Source: JAAYEL01 sp964344625
GTDB lineage: Bacteria; Bacillota; Clostridia; Tissierellales; Peptoniphilaceae
NCBI GenBank assembly: GCA_964344625.1
Contig: CAYFNZ010000018.1
Span: forward strand, 1 to 22,036
Length of the DNA stretch: 22,036 bases
Reading direction: 5' to 3'
This document shows, piece by piece, positions 8,102 to 15,612 of the stretch; position 1 is the first letter of the stretch, and each line of letters begins with the position of its first letter. The position numbers and the translations under genes were made by a program. The notes under the pieces were generated by a model, which ran no database searches, was not told the DNA's origin, and saw nothing but the letters and a program-made list of their open reading frames with translations.

Positions 8102-9397
8102 ATGAGTGGAATTGTAGGAGTTACTAGAGAAAGCCAGTATTCAGCTTCTAACCTTCTTCTTTACGGACTTTACGCCCTTCAACATAGGGGGCAAGAAACA
8201 GCTGGAATTGGGGTTTTAGAAGGTAATGAAATTCACATAAAAAAAGGAACAGGTATAGTTTCAGCAGTATTTAGGGAAGATGTCCTTTCTTCCCTACCAG
8301 GTAACAGGGGGGTAGGCCACGTCAAGTACGGTGAATACACCGACTACGACCTAAGACAACCCATCCTTCCAGAAGAGTTTAAAATCAGGGGCCAATCATG
8401 TTTATTGGCCCTAGATGGAAACATATTAAACAAGGGATTTTCCCTATCAGCCATGGCAGAGGCCCTAAGCGGGTCTTTGGAAAATGCTAAAAAATACTTA
8501 TCAGGACTTAAAGGGGCCTTTGCCGGTATCTACCTTGATAGGTACAAGATGATTGCTTTTAGGGACCAGGTTGGCCTAAAGCCGATTTGCGTGGGAAGGT
8601 TGCAAGATGGATATATTTTTGCATCAGAAACCTGTGCCATAGACTCATGTGGGGCTACCCTTGTAAAGATGCTTGATATAGGAGAGTTGGCTATTGCCAG
8701 GGGCGGTAAACTCAACTTTGAAAAGTATGCAGATGAAAAAGAAAAGAAGTCCTGCCTATTTGAAATGATTTATGTGTCAAGACCTGATAGCTACATGGAT
8801 GGAACATCCATCTATCAAGCAAGACACAAGATGGGCCAAGAGCTCTACTATGAAAACCCAACTGAGGCTGACATTGTTATGGGGGCACCTGATTCAGGTC
8901 TAGTTGCAGCCATAGGTTATGCCGAAGCGGCGAAAATCCCCTACAAGGACGGGATAATTAAGAATAGGTATGTTGGTAGAACCTTTATTAATTCCAACGA
9001 CGATTCTAGGACCAAGGATATTTTTATTAAGCTTAATCCCATAGCTGAAGTCCTAAAAAATAAGAGGATAATCCTCGTTGATGACTCGATTGTAAGAGGG
9101 TCTACCTCAAGAAGGACAATAAAAATGCTAAAGGATGCTGGAGCCAGGGAAGTCCATGTTAGGATATCCGCCCCTCCAGTTATAGAGACATGCAACCTAT
9201 CCCTAGACTCTCCATATAAAGAAAAACTAATAGCCCACAACATGACTATAGAAGAACTAAGAGACCATATAGGGGCTGACTCCTTATACTTCTTATCTTT
9301 AGAGGGCTTGAAGAAAAGTAGTGGCGATAGTGGTTTTTGCGACCACTGTTTTACAGGAAATTATCCAATAGAGGTGAATGATGAAGTTGACATATAA
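8102..9397 (+). CDS. purF: Amidophosphoribosyltransferase with Fe-S cluster and an inactivated glutaminase domain
   Basis: This 431-residue protein is shorter than Bacillus PurF (about 475). PurF makes phosphoribosylamine from PRPP, the committed step. The transferase half is intact: KNRYVGRTFI at 287-296 and the PRPP loop VDDSIVRGST at 326-335. Four cysteines matching the ligands of the Bacillus-type [4Fe-4S] cluster are kept: Cys218, Cys364, Cys413 and Cys416. The N-terminal glutaminase domain is degenerate. The protein begins MSGIVGV, with Ser2 in place of the nucleophile Cys. GHVRY(S/A)T has become GHVKYGE, the HNGN motif reads LDGN, and the SDTEV segment with its Asp is deleted. No upstream propeptide with a Cys is possible in this frame. 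I infer a phosphoribosyltransferase fed by free ammonia. Its end overlaps purM. Confidence 0.95.
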   Translation: MSGIVGVTRESQYSASNLLLYGLYALQHRGQETAGIGVLEGNEIHIKKGTGIVSAVFREDVLSSLPGNRGVGHVKYGEYTDYDLRQPILPEEFKIRGQSCLLALDGNILNKGFSLSAMAEALSGSLENAKKYLSGLKGAFAGIYLDRYKMIAFRDQVGLKPICVGRLQDGYIFASETCAIDSCGATLVKMLDIGELAIARGGKLNFEKYADEKEKKSCLFEMIYVSRPDSYMDGTSIYQARHKMGQELYYENPTEADIVMGAPDSGLVAAIGYAEAAKIPYKDGIIKNRYVGRTFINSNDDSRTKDIFIKLNPIAEVLKNKRIILVDDSIVRGSTSRRTIKMLKDAGAREVHVRISAPPVIETCNLSLDSPYKEKLIAHNMTIEELRDHIGADSLYFLSLEGLKKSSGDSGFCDHCFTGNYPIEVNDEVDI

Positions 9398-10421
9398 AGA
9401 CGCTGGCGTTGATAAGGAAGCTGGCTACAAAGAGGTAGAATTAATTAAAGGCATAGTTAAAACTACTTTTAATAAGGGAGTAGTTTCTGACTTAGGCGGC
9501 TTTGGTGGCATGTTTAGGATAGACAAGGACAAGTATGAAAATCCAATCCTTGTATCTGGTACAGATGGGGTTGGAACTAAGTTAGACCTTGCCTTTAGGA
9601 TGGACAAGCATGACACAGTTGGTATAGATGCTGTGGCTATGTGTGTAAATGACGTTTTATGCCAGGGAGCAAGGCCAATATTTTTCCTAGACTATATAGC
9701 TACTGGTAAATTAGTACCTGAGAAAATGGCTCAAATCGTAGAAGGAGTGGCTGAAGGCTGCCGTCAATCACAAGCCGCTTTAATAGGTGGAGAAACAGCA
9801 GAAATGCCAGGCATTTACCAAGAAAACCACTATGATATAGCAGGTTTTGCCGTAGGTATTGTTGATGAAAAGGATGTAATTACAGGGGACAAGGTTGCAG
9901 TAGGTGATAAGCTAATAGGCCTAAAATCAAGTGGTCTACATTCTAATGGCTTCTCCCTAGTTAGAAAGATAGTTTTTGACCTACAAAATAAGAGCTTGGA
10001 CGAATATTCTGAAGAGCTTGGTATGACGATAGGTCAGGCCCTAATCCAACCTACAAAAATCTATGTTAAAGATGTCCTACCACTTTTAGATAAGTTTGAT
10101 ATCCATGGTATCAGCCATATTACAGGTGGTGGAATTTATGAAAACCTACCAAGAATCTTAAAGGACGGTCAAAAGGCAATTTGGGACCTAAAAGACTATG
10201 AAATACCTCAAGTCTTTAAGATGATTCAAAAGTGGGGAGATATAGAAACTAATGAAATGTTCAATACATTTAACATGGGAGTGGGCATGGTCCTAGTTGT
10301 TGACCCTAGCCAATACGAAGATATATTAAAGGACCTTGAAGAAAGGCAAATATCCTATGTTGAAATGGGACAAATAGTTGAAGGACAAAAGGGTGTAGAG
10401 CTGTGCAACCTAAAAGAATAG
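9381..10421 (+). CDS. purM: Phosphoribosylformylglycinamidine cyclo-ligase (AIR synthetase)
   Basis: The protein has 346 residues, a normal PurM length. It closes the imidazole ring of FGAM with ATP to give AIR. Family blocks are DAGVDKEAGY at the N-terminus, SGTDGVGTKLDLAF, GIDAVAMCVNDVL, GGETAEMPG, SSGLHSNGFSL and HITGGGIYENLPR. Two adjacent ATG codons (9378 and 9381) could serve as start; GAGGTG at 9371-9376 is better spaced for 9381. Either way the gene begins inside the end of purF, so translation is probably coupled. All family hallmarks seem present and nothing is unusual. Confidence 0.95.
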   Translation: MKLTYKDAGVDKEAGYKEVELIKGIVKTTFNKGVVSDLGGFGGMFRIDKDKYENPILVSGTDGVGTKLDLAFRMDKHDTVGIDAVAMCVNDVLCQGARPIFFLDYIATGKLVPEKMAQIVEGVAEGCRQSQAALIGGETAEMPGIYQENHYDIAGFAVGIVDEKDVITGDKVAVGDKLIGLKSSGLHSNGFSLVRKIVFDLQNKSLDEYSEELGMTIGQALIQPTKIYVKDVLPLLDKFDIHGISHITGGGIYENLPRILKDGQKAIWDLKDYEIPQVFKMIQKWGDIETNEMFNTFNMGVGMVLVVDPSQYEDILKDLEERQISYVEMGQIVEGQKGVELCNLKE

Positions 10422-11026
10422 CGGTATTAGTATCCGGTTCGGGCTCCAACCTTCAGTCTTTGATAGACAAGCAAAAAAAATATTTTAATGGGGAGATAGT
10501 CTTTGTCTTTTCAAACATTAAAAAGGCCTATGGCCTAGAAAGAGCAAGACAAAACTCAATTGAGACTGGATATCTTTCAAAAAAAGATTTTGCATCTGCT
10601 GAGGAATATGACCAAAAACTTGTCGACCTCTTAGAGGAAAGAAAGGTTGATTTGATTGTCCTAGCTGGATATTTAAGGATTATAACCCCAGTTTTAATCA
10701 ACAAGTTCAAGAATAGGATTATTAACATACATCCATCCCTGCTGCCTTCCTTTGGCGGAATTGGCTACTACGGTATCCACGTCCATGAGAAGGTCCTAGA
10801 AAGGGGATGTAAGGTCAGTGGGGCAACAGTTCATTTTGTAGATGAGGTCGCCGATGCGGGCCCAATAATTCTTCAAAGGACTTTGGATATTGATCAAGCT
10901 TGGTCCAAGGAAGACCTACAAAAGGAAGTATTAAAAATAGAACATGAAATCTTGCCTGATGCTGTAAAGCTATTTTGTGATGACAGGCTAATAATAAGGG
11001 ATAAAAAAGTTTTTATTAAGGAGTAG
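10403..11026 (+). CDS. purN: Phosphoribosylglycinamide formyltransferase (10-formyl-THF type)
   Basis: The protein has 207 residues. PurN transfers a formyl group from 10-formyl-tetrahydrofolate to GAR, giving FGAR. VLVSGSGSNLQ at the N-terminus binds the phosphate. The catalytic set Asn108/His110 (in NIHPSLLPSF) and Asp151 (in DAGPIILQ) is complete. The start is a GTG at 10403, overlapping the end of purM by 19 bases; no better ATG exists before the conserved N-terminus. The weak ribosome binding site and rare start suggest translation coupled to purM. The gene ends two bases before purH, with that gene's ribosome binding site inside its last codons. Confidence 0.94.
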   Translation: MQPKRIAVLVSGSGSNLQSLIDKQKKYFNGEIVFVFSNIKKAYGLERARQNSIETGYLSKKDFASAEEYDQKLVDLLEERKVDLIVLAGYLRIITPVLINKFKNRIINIHPSLLPSFGGIGYYGIHVHEKVLERGCKVSGATVHFVDEVADAGPIILQRTLDIDQAWSKEDLQKEVLKIEHEILPDAVKLFCDDRLIIRDKKVFIKE

Positions 11027-11028
11027 AA

Positions 11029-12558
11029 ATGAAAAAGAATGCATTGTTATCAGTATTTGATAAAGAGGGTATTGTTGAATTTGCAAGAAGTTTGCATGAT
11101 TTAGGATATAACCTTATATCCACAGGTGGTACTTATAATTTATTGGAAAAAGAAGGTATTGAAGTCTTTGATGTTTCAAGTATAACAGAATTTCCAGAAA
11201 TGCTTGATGGCAGGGTAAAAACTCTTCACCCTAGGATACACGCCGGCATCCTTTATAGAAGGGATAGGGAAGATGACAAAACTATCCTAGAAGAAAAAAA
11301 TATCCCATCTATAGACATAGTTGTAAATAGCCTTTATCCATTTGAACAAATGCTTGCTCAAGACAAGGATGAAGCTACCATGATTGAAAATATAGACATC
11401 GGTGGTCCAAGCATGATTAGGGCTGCTGCTAAAAATTTCAAAGATGTAGCCATAGTTGTAGATAAAAATGATTATGATGAGATAATCCAAAGAATCAAGG
11501 AAGATAGCCTAGACTTAGACTATAGGAAGAAATTGGCTGCAAAGGCATTTTCCCTTACTGCCTACTACGATGGGGTAATTTCTAATTATTTCAATGAAAT
11601 TACTGACAACAAGTTCCCTCAACATTTGACAAGACCATTTAGACTTGATTCAGAGCTTAGATATGGTGAAAACCCTCACCAAAAGGCTTCCTACTATATT
11701 GATGGTTACTTGAGAAATGATAGGAAATTCGACTTTGAAAAGCTTCATGGTAAGGAAATTTCTTTTAATAACATGAACGACCTTACCGGAGCTGTTATGA
11801 GCCTTAAGGAATTTGACCTTCCAACAGTTGTTGGGGTTAAGCATACAAACCCTTCAGGTATAGGCTCTGGCCAAACCATAGATGAAGCCTTTGACAAGGC
11901 TATCGCATGCGATAACATCTCAATCTTCGGTGGAATTATCGCAGCTAATAGGCCAGTTACTGTTCATATGGCAGAAGTAATTCACTCCATGTTTATGGAA
12001 ATAGTTATAGCTCCTGACTTTGAAAAAGAAGCCTTTGATATCCTTTCTCAAAAGAAAAATATCAGGTTAATTAAGTCTTCAAATATCGTTGAAGCTAAGT
12101 GGCAAGACCTTAAGTTTAAGGATGTAATCAATGGCGTTATAGTTCAAGAAAAAGACGACCTTTTATTCAAGGATGAAGACTTCAAGGTAGTTTCTAAACG
12201 TCAACCAAGCCAAGAAGAAATAGACAATATGATTTTTGGTATGAAGGCTATAAAAAATGCAAATTCAAATGGTGTAGTTCTTGCTAAGGACAATGGTACA
12301 GTTGGTTACGGCTTTGGGGAAGTAAGAAGGTCATGGGCTGTTGAAAAAGCTATCGAAAGAGCTGGCGAAAACATCCAAGGCTCAGTTCTAGCATCAGATG
12401 CCTTTTTCTTTGAAGATACAGTAGAATTGCTTCACGAAAATAATGTTAAGGCGGCTATTTCTCCAGGTGGTTCAATCCACGATAAGGCTGTAATCGAACT
12501 TTGCGACAAGTACGATATAGCCCTAGTATTTACATCTACTAGACACTTTAAGCATTAG
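11029..12558 (+). CDS. purH: Bifunctional AICAR transformylase / IMP cyclohydrolase
   Basis: The protein has 509 residues, typical of PurH. It performs the last two steps to IMP. The N-terminal MGS-like cyclohydrolase domain shows STGGTYNLL and MLDGRVKTLHPRIHAGIL. The C-terminal transformylase domain carries the catalytic pair Lys271-His272 in KHTNPSG, where a Cys is more common than this Ser. It ends with SPGGSIHDKAV and TSTRHFKH, as in the family. AAGGAG at 11018-11023 lies in the end of purN, giving a strong start. No residue that I know to be essential is missing. Confidence 0.95.
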   Translation: MKKNALLSVFDKEGIVEFARSLHDLGYNLISTGGTYNLLEKEGIEVFDVSSITEFPEMLDGRVKTLHPRIHAGILYRRDREDDKTILEEKNIPSIDIVVNSLYPFEQMLAQDKDEATMIENIDIGGPSMIRAAAKNFKDVAIVVDKNDYDEIIQRIKEDSLDLDYRKKLAAKAFSLTAYYDGVISNYFNEITDNKFPQHLTRPFRLDSELRYGENPHQKASYYIDGYLRNDRKFDFEKLHGKEISFNNMNDLTGAVMSLKEFDLPTVVGVKHTNPSGIGSGQTIDEAFDKAIACDNISIFGGIIAANRPVTVHMAEVIHSMFMEIVIAPDFEKEAFDILSQKKNIRLIKSSNIVEAKWQDLKFKDVINGVIVQEKDDLLFKDEDFKVVSKRQPSQEEIDNMIFGMKAIKNANSNGVVLAKDNGTVGYGFGEVRRSWAVEKAIERAGENIQGSVLASDAFFFEDTVELLHENNVKAAISPGGSIHDKAVIELCDKYDIALVFTSTRHFKH

Positions 12559-12568
12559 GAGTTAGATA

Positions 12569-13813
12569 ATGAATATTCTAATTATAGGAAGTGGAGGAAG
12601 GGAACACGCCATTGCCGTTTGTCTTTCTAAAAACTCCCAAGTAGAAAAAATATACCTATCCAACTTTAATGGGGGGCAAGAAGATAAAATCGAAATAAAG
12701 CATATCGACCACTACAACTTTGATGAAGTTGATAAATTTATTGTAGACCATGGAGTAGACCTTACTATTATAGGGCCTGAAGACCCTCTTAATGCCGGTA
12801 TAGTGGACTATCTTCAAGACAAGGGCCACAGGGTTTTTGGACCCAGGAAAAAATCTGCCATCCTTGAAGGAAGTAAGCTTTATGCAAAAGAATTTATGGA
12901 CAAGTACTCTATAAATACTGCTAAATATAGGTCATTTGACTCCTATGAAAATGCCCTTGCTGGCCTTGACGAGTTTGGCTATCCTACAGTTGTAAAAGCC
13001 AACGGTCTATGCCAAGGCAAGGGGGTCTATATCTGTAAGGATAGGGAAGAAGCCGAACTCGCCATTAAAGAAATATTCCTAGATAAGATATTTAAGGATC
13101 AAGGGGCAAGTATAGTCCTAGAAGAGTACCTTCAAGGCTTTGAAGCATCCCTTTTATGCTTCGTGTCAAAAAATAAGATTTATCCATTTGATACTGCCAT
13201 GGACTATAAAAAAATCTATGAAAATGACCTAGGACCTAACACTGGTGGGGTTGGAGCAATAAGTCCAAATCCATATTGGAATGACGACCTTCAAGAACAG
13301 TCAGACCTTATCATTAAAGCTATAGAAGATGGTCTAGAAAAGGAAGATATAGGCTTTAGCGGCATCCTATTTATAGGCTACCTAGTCCAAGATGGAAAGC
13401 TTTATGTCCTAGAGTTTAATACTAGGTTTGGTGACCCGGAAACAGAAGTCTTGCTACCAAGGCTTAAGTCAGACCTTCTAGAAAACATAAATCAGTCCAT
13501 AGATGAAAAAGAAGTGAAACTTGAGTTTGATAAAAACTATGCTATGGCAACTATCCTTTGCTCAATGGGCTATCCAAAAGCCTATGACAAGGGATTTGAA
13601 ATAAGGGGCCTAGAAGACCTGAGAGACCAAATTATTTTCCATAATGGAACAAAAAGAAATGGTCAAAAGGTTTATACTAATGGGGGCAGGGTCTTATCAG
13701 TGGTTGCCCTTGCTGATAGCCTAGACCAAGCTAGAAAAAAAGTATACGAAAATATTGAAAAAATCTCGTTTGATAACATGACCTATAGGAAGGATATAGG
13801 TTTGATAAAATAA
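12569..13813 (+). CDS. purD: Phosphoribosylamine-glycine ligase (GAR synthetase)
   Basis: The protein has 414 residues, as usual for PurD. It is an ATP-grasp ligase that joins phosphoribosylamine, the unstable PurF product, to glycine. Visible blocks are IIGSGGREHAIA at the N-terminus, GPEDPLNAGI, VKANGLCQGKGVY, NTGGVGAISPNPYW from about 224, and EFNTRFGDPETEVLLPRL from 282 with metal-binding Glu282 and Asn284. It begins 10 bases after purH, with GGAG between them. It is the last gene of the operon; the only terminator-like structure after it overlaps the start of the following lipoprotein gene. Confidence 0.95.
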   Translation: MNILIIGSGGREHAIAVCLSKNSQVEKIYLSNFNGGQEDKIEIKHIDHYNFDEVDKFIVDHGVDLTIIGPEDPLNAGIVDYLQDKGHRVFGPRKKSAILEGSKLYAKEFMDKYSINTAKYRSFDSYENALAGLDEFGYPTVVKANGLCQGKGVYICKDREEAELAIKEIFLDKIFKDQGASIVLEEYLQGFEASLLCFVSKNKIYPFDTAMDYKKIYENDLGPNTGGVGAISPNPYWNDDLQEQSDLIIKAIEDGLEKEDIGFSGILFIGYLVQDGKLYVLEFNTRFGDPETEVLLPRLKSDLLENINQSIDEKEVKLEFDKNYAMATILCSMGYPKAYDKGFEIRGLEDLRDQIIFHNGTKRNGQKVYTNGGRVLSVVALADSLDQARKKVYENIEKISFDNMTYRKDIGLIK

Positions 13814-13818
13814 TGTTA

Positions 13819-13847
13819 TAGACGACTTAATCAGAGTGATATATAAT
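13819..13847 (+). promoter_or_regulatory. Likely promoter of the lipoprotein gene
   Basis: TAGACG (13819-13824), 17 bases, TATAAT (13842-13847). Initiation would fall at about 13854, on the ATG itself, implying a leaderless or nearly leaderless message. The -10 lies in the left arm of the inverted repeat at 13836-13897. Confidence 0.5.
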
Positions 13848-13903
13848 TGATTTATGGAGAGGTTGAAAAAGTCTTTTTTAAGAAAATTATATATCACTTT
13901 TTT
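13836..13903 (+). terminator. Possible operon terminator overlapping the next gene's promoter and start
   Basis: A perfect 13-bp inverted repeat, GTGATATATAATT (13836-13848) and AATTATATATCAC (13885-13897), encloses 36 bases and is followed by six T. Read-through RNA from purD could fold it and stop. It is AT-rich with a long loop, so strength is uncertain. Confidence 0.45.
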
Positions 13904-14546
13904 GCTATTTGCCCTTGTGGGATGTTCTTTTGGCAAGCTTCCTGATGAAGCTGAATTTATGATTAAGAAATATCCAGAACTTGCCCTTATGAGGGAGAGT
14001 TTTAGTAAAAAAAACCTAGACCCTGATAAGATAGATGTTAGCGAAGACCTTAATAAAAAGAACTTCCCATCCTTTATTCAGTGGGATGATAGGTGGGCCT
14101 ATCTTCCATATAATGGGTCGATAATGGTAGCAGAAGGGAATATACCTACAGCCCTGTCATCGATTTATTGCCACTATTTTAATGATAAGCCTATTAACCC
14201 TTATCAAATGGGCCAATACTTTGAAAATAATGGATGGACAGTTTCCAAAATGGGGACAAGCTGGAATGCCATCGAAAAAGGAAGTCTTTATCTGGGCTTA
14301 AAGTACAAGGTTATTTCACCATCCGAAATTGATATGACAAATAACCTGAAAAAGGGCAATGTCCTTTTAGCTAGCGTTGGAAGCGGAGACTTTACAGAGG
14401 ATTCAGGCTTGATAATAATCTATGGTAAAAGCGGCAATAAATTTAAGGTATCAGACCCTCTAAGCAGGAAAAATTCTGAGAGCCTATGGGACTATAAAAC
14501 CCTCTATGACCAGATAATCCACATGTGGGCTTTCAATAAACAGTGA
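13854..14546 (+). CDS. Lipoprotein with a C39-like domain lacking catalytic residues
   Basis: The protein has 230 residues. The N-terminus is basic and then hydrophobic, ending in the lipobox LVGC with Cys24, so it is a predicted lipoprotein on the outer face of the membrane. The rest is clearly paralogous to the C39-like domain at 2079-3134: FIQWDDRWAY against FIQWDSRWAF, IPTALSSIY against GPVNLSSIY, GDFTEDSG against GDFTTSGH, and the shared end SLWDYKTLYDQ. The nucleophile Cys aligns with Asn96 and no His follows GDFTEDSG, while the Asp in KVSDP remains. It is therefore probably a pseudopeptidase, perhaps a binding or inhibitory partner of the active paralog. The ATG at 13854 has no upstream ribosome binding site, though no better start precedes the signal peptide. 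Confidence 0.75.
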   Translation: MERLKKSFLRKLYITFLLFALVGCSFGKLPDEAEFMIKKYPELALMRESFSKKNLDPDKIDVSEDLNKKNFPSFIQWDDRWAYLPYNGSIMVAEGNIPTALSSIYCHYFNDKPINPYQMGQYFENNGWTVSKMGTSWNAIEKGSLYLGLKYKVISPSEIDMTNNLKKGNVLLASVGSGDFTEDSGLIIIYGKSGNKFKVSDPLSRKNSESLWDYKTLYDQIIHMWAFNKQ

Positions 14547-14563
14547 TGTAATTTGTTATATCA

Positions 14564-14592
14564 TTGATTATTTGATCAATAATACTTATAAT
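14564..14592 (+). promoter_or_regulatory. Crotonase gene promoter
   Basis: TTGATT (14564-14569), a 17-base spacer and TATAAT (14587-14592). The spacer contains the 8-bp palindrome TTGATCAA (14572-14579), a possible operator core. Confidence 0.75.
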
Positions 14593-14599
14593 ATATGTG

Positions 14600-14706
14600 G
14601 AAATCGTAATCAAAAAGCTTGAGCATTTGCCTTGAGCTAAAAGAAGAACAAGGGAATCCAGCAAACCCCTACAAGGGTTTGTAAATAATTAGAATATGTA
14701 TTTATT
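14600..14706 (+). other. Structured 5' leader of the crotonase gene
   Basis: About 107 untranslated bases contain two hairpins: AGCTTGAG (14616-14623) with CTTGAGCT (14631-14638), and CAAACCC (14662-14668) with GGGTTTG (14675-14681). No T-run follows the second, so it is not a standard terminator. I recognise no riboswitch class. Confidence 0.5.
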
Positions 14707-14716
14707 AGGAGGAATC

Positions 14717-15496
14717 ATGGAATTTGTAAAAGTAGAAGTAAAGGAAAATGTAGCTTTAGTAACTATTGATAGACCAAAGGCATTAAACGCTCTAAATAAG
14801 CAAGTACTTGAAGAATTAGGACAAGCTTTTGACTCTATAGACCAAGAAGTAGTTAGAGTAGTTGTAATCACAGGTGCAGGAGACAAGTCTTTCGTAGCTG
14901 GTGCAGATATAGCACAAATGAAGGATATGGACGCTGAAGAAGGTAAGGAATTTGGTAGATTTGGTAACTCAATCATGAGAAAAATCGAAACATTCCCACT
15001 TCCAGTAATAGCTGCAGTTAACGGATTTGCCCTAGGTGGTGGAAACGAACTTGCTATGTCATGTGATATCAGATTAGCATCTGAAAATGCCCTATTTGGT
15101 CAACCAGAAGTTGGTCTAGGAATTACTCCAGGATTTGGTGGAACTCAAAGACTTGCTAGACTTATTGGATCTCAATCAATGGCTAAAGAAATCCTACTTT
15201 CTGCTAGAAATATAAAGGCTGAAGAAGCTAAAGTATTAGGTCTTGTTAATGAAGTTTACCCAGTAGGTGAAGTAGTAGAAGCTGCTCTTAAACTTGCAGG
15301 AAAGATAGCTAAACAAGCTCCTATAGCTGTAAGAAGAACAAAATTTGCTATGAATGAAGGTCTAGACCATCCAATGGACGGTGCTATCGAAGTTGAAGTT
15401 GAAGAATTTGGCGAATGCTTCGCATCACAAGACCAAAAAGAAGGTATGTCAGCTTTCTTAGAAAAGAGAAAAGAAAAGAACTTCATCAATAAGTAA
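14717..15496 (+). CDS. crt: Crotonase family enoyl-CoA hydratase (3-hydroxybutyryl-CoA dehydratase-like)
   Basis: The protein has 259 residues, typical for short-chain enoyl-CoA hydratases. It should interconvert (3S)-hydroxyacyl-CoA and crotonyl-type enoyl-CoA in the cytoplasm, a step of butyrate formation in anaerobes. The oxyanion-hole segment FVAGADIAQMKD and GGGNELAM are present, as are the two catalytic glutamates: Glu111 in NELAM and Glu131 in FGQPEVGLG, spaced 20 apart as in the classical enzyme. GFGGTQRLARLIG and the terminal EGMSAFLEKRK are also typical. The start is the ATG at 14717 behind AGGAGG. Codon use looks highly expressed. It has its own promoter, and no beta-oxidation or butyrate cluster surrounds it, so butyrate metabolism is inferred. 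Confidence 0.9.
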   Translation: MEFVKVEVKENVALVTIDRPKALNALNKQVLEELGQAFDSIDQEVVRVVVITGAGDKSFVAGADIAQMKDMDAEEGKEFGRFGNSIMRKIETFPLPVIAAVNGFALGGGNELAMSCDIRLASENALFGQPEVGLGITPGFGGTQRLARLIGSQSMAKEILLSARNIKAEEAKVLGLVNEVYPVGEVVEAALKLAGKIAKQAPIAVRRTKFAMNEGLDHPMDGAIEVEVEEFGECFASQDQKEGMSAFLEKRKEKNFINK

Positions 15497-15506
15497 TCCG
15501 CTAAAG

Positions 15507-15535
15507 TTGTTATAAAAATAAGTTTGTAATATAAT
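15507..15535 (+). promoter_or_regulatory. MaoC gene promoter
   Basis: TTGTTA (15507-15512), 17-base spacer, TATAAT (15530-15535). Initiation near 15542 would put the hairpin TTGCAG/CTGCAA (15540-15556) at the very 5' end of the message; a second hairpin, TTTCCT/AGGAAA (15561-15585), follows. Confidence 0.75.
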
Positions 15536-15612
15536 AAATTTGCAGTATTTCTGCAAGCATTTTCCTAGATAAGAAGATAAGGAAATAAAAATAATTGTAA
15601 AGGAGAATATAC

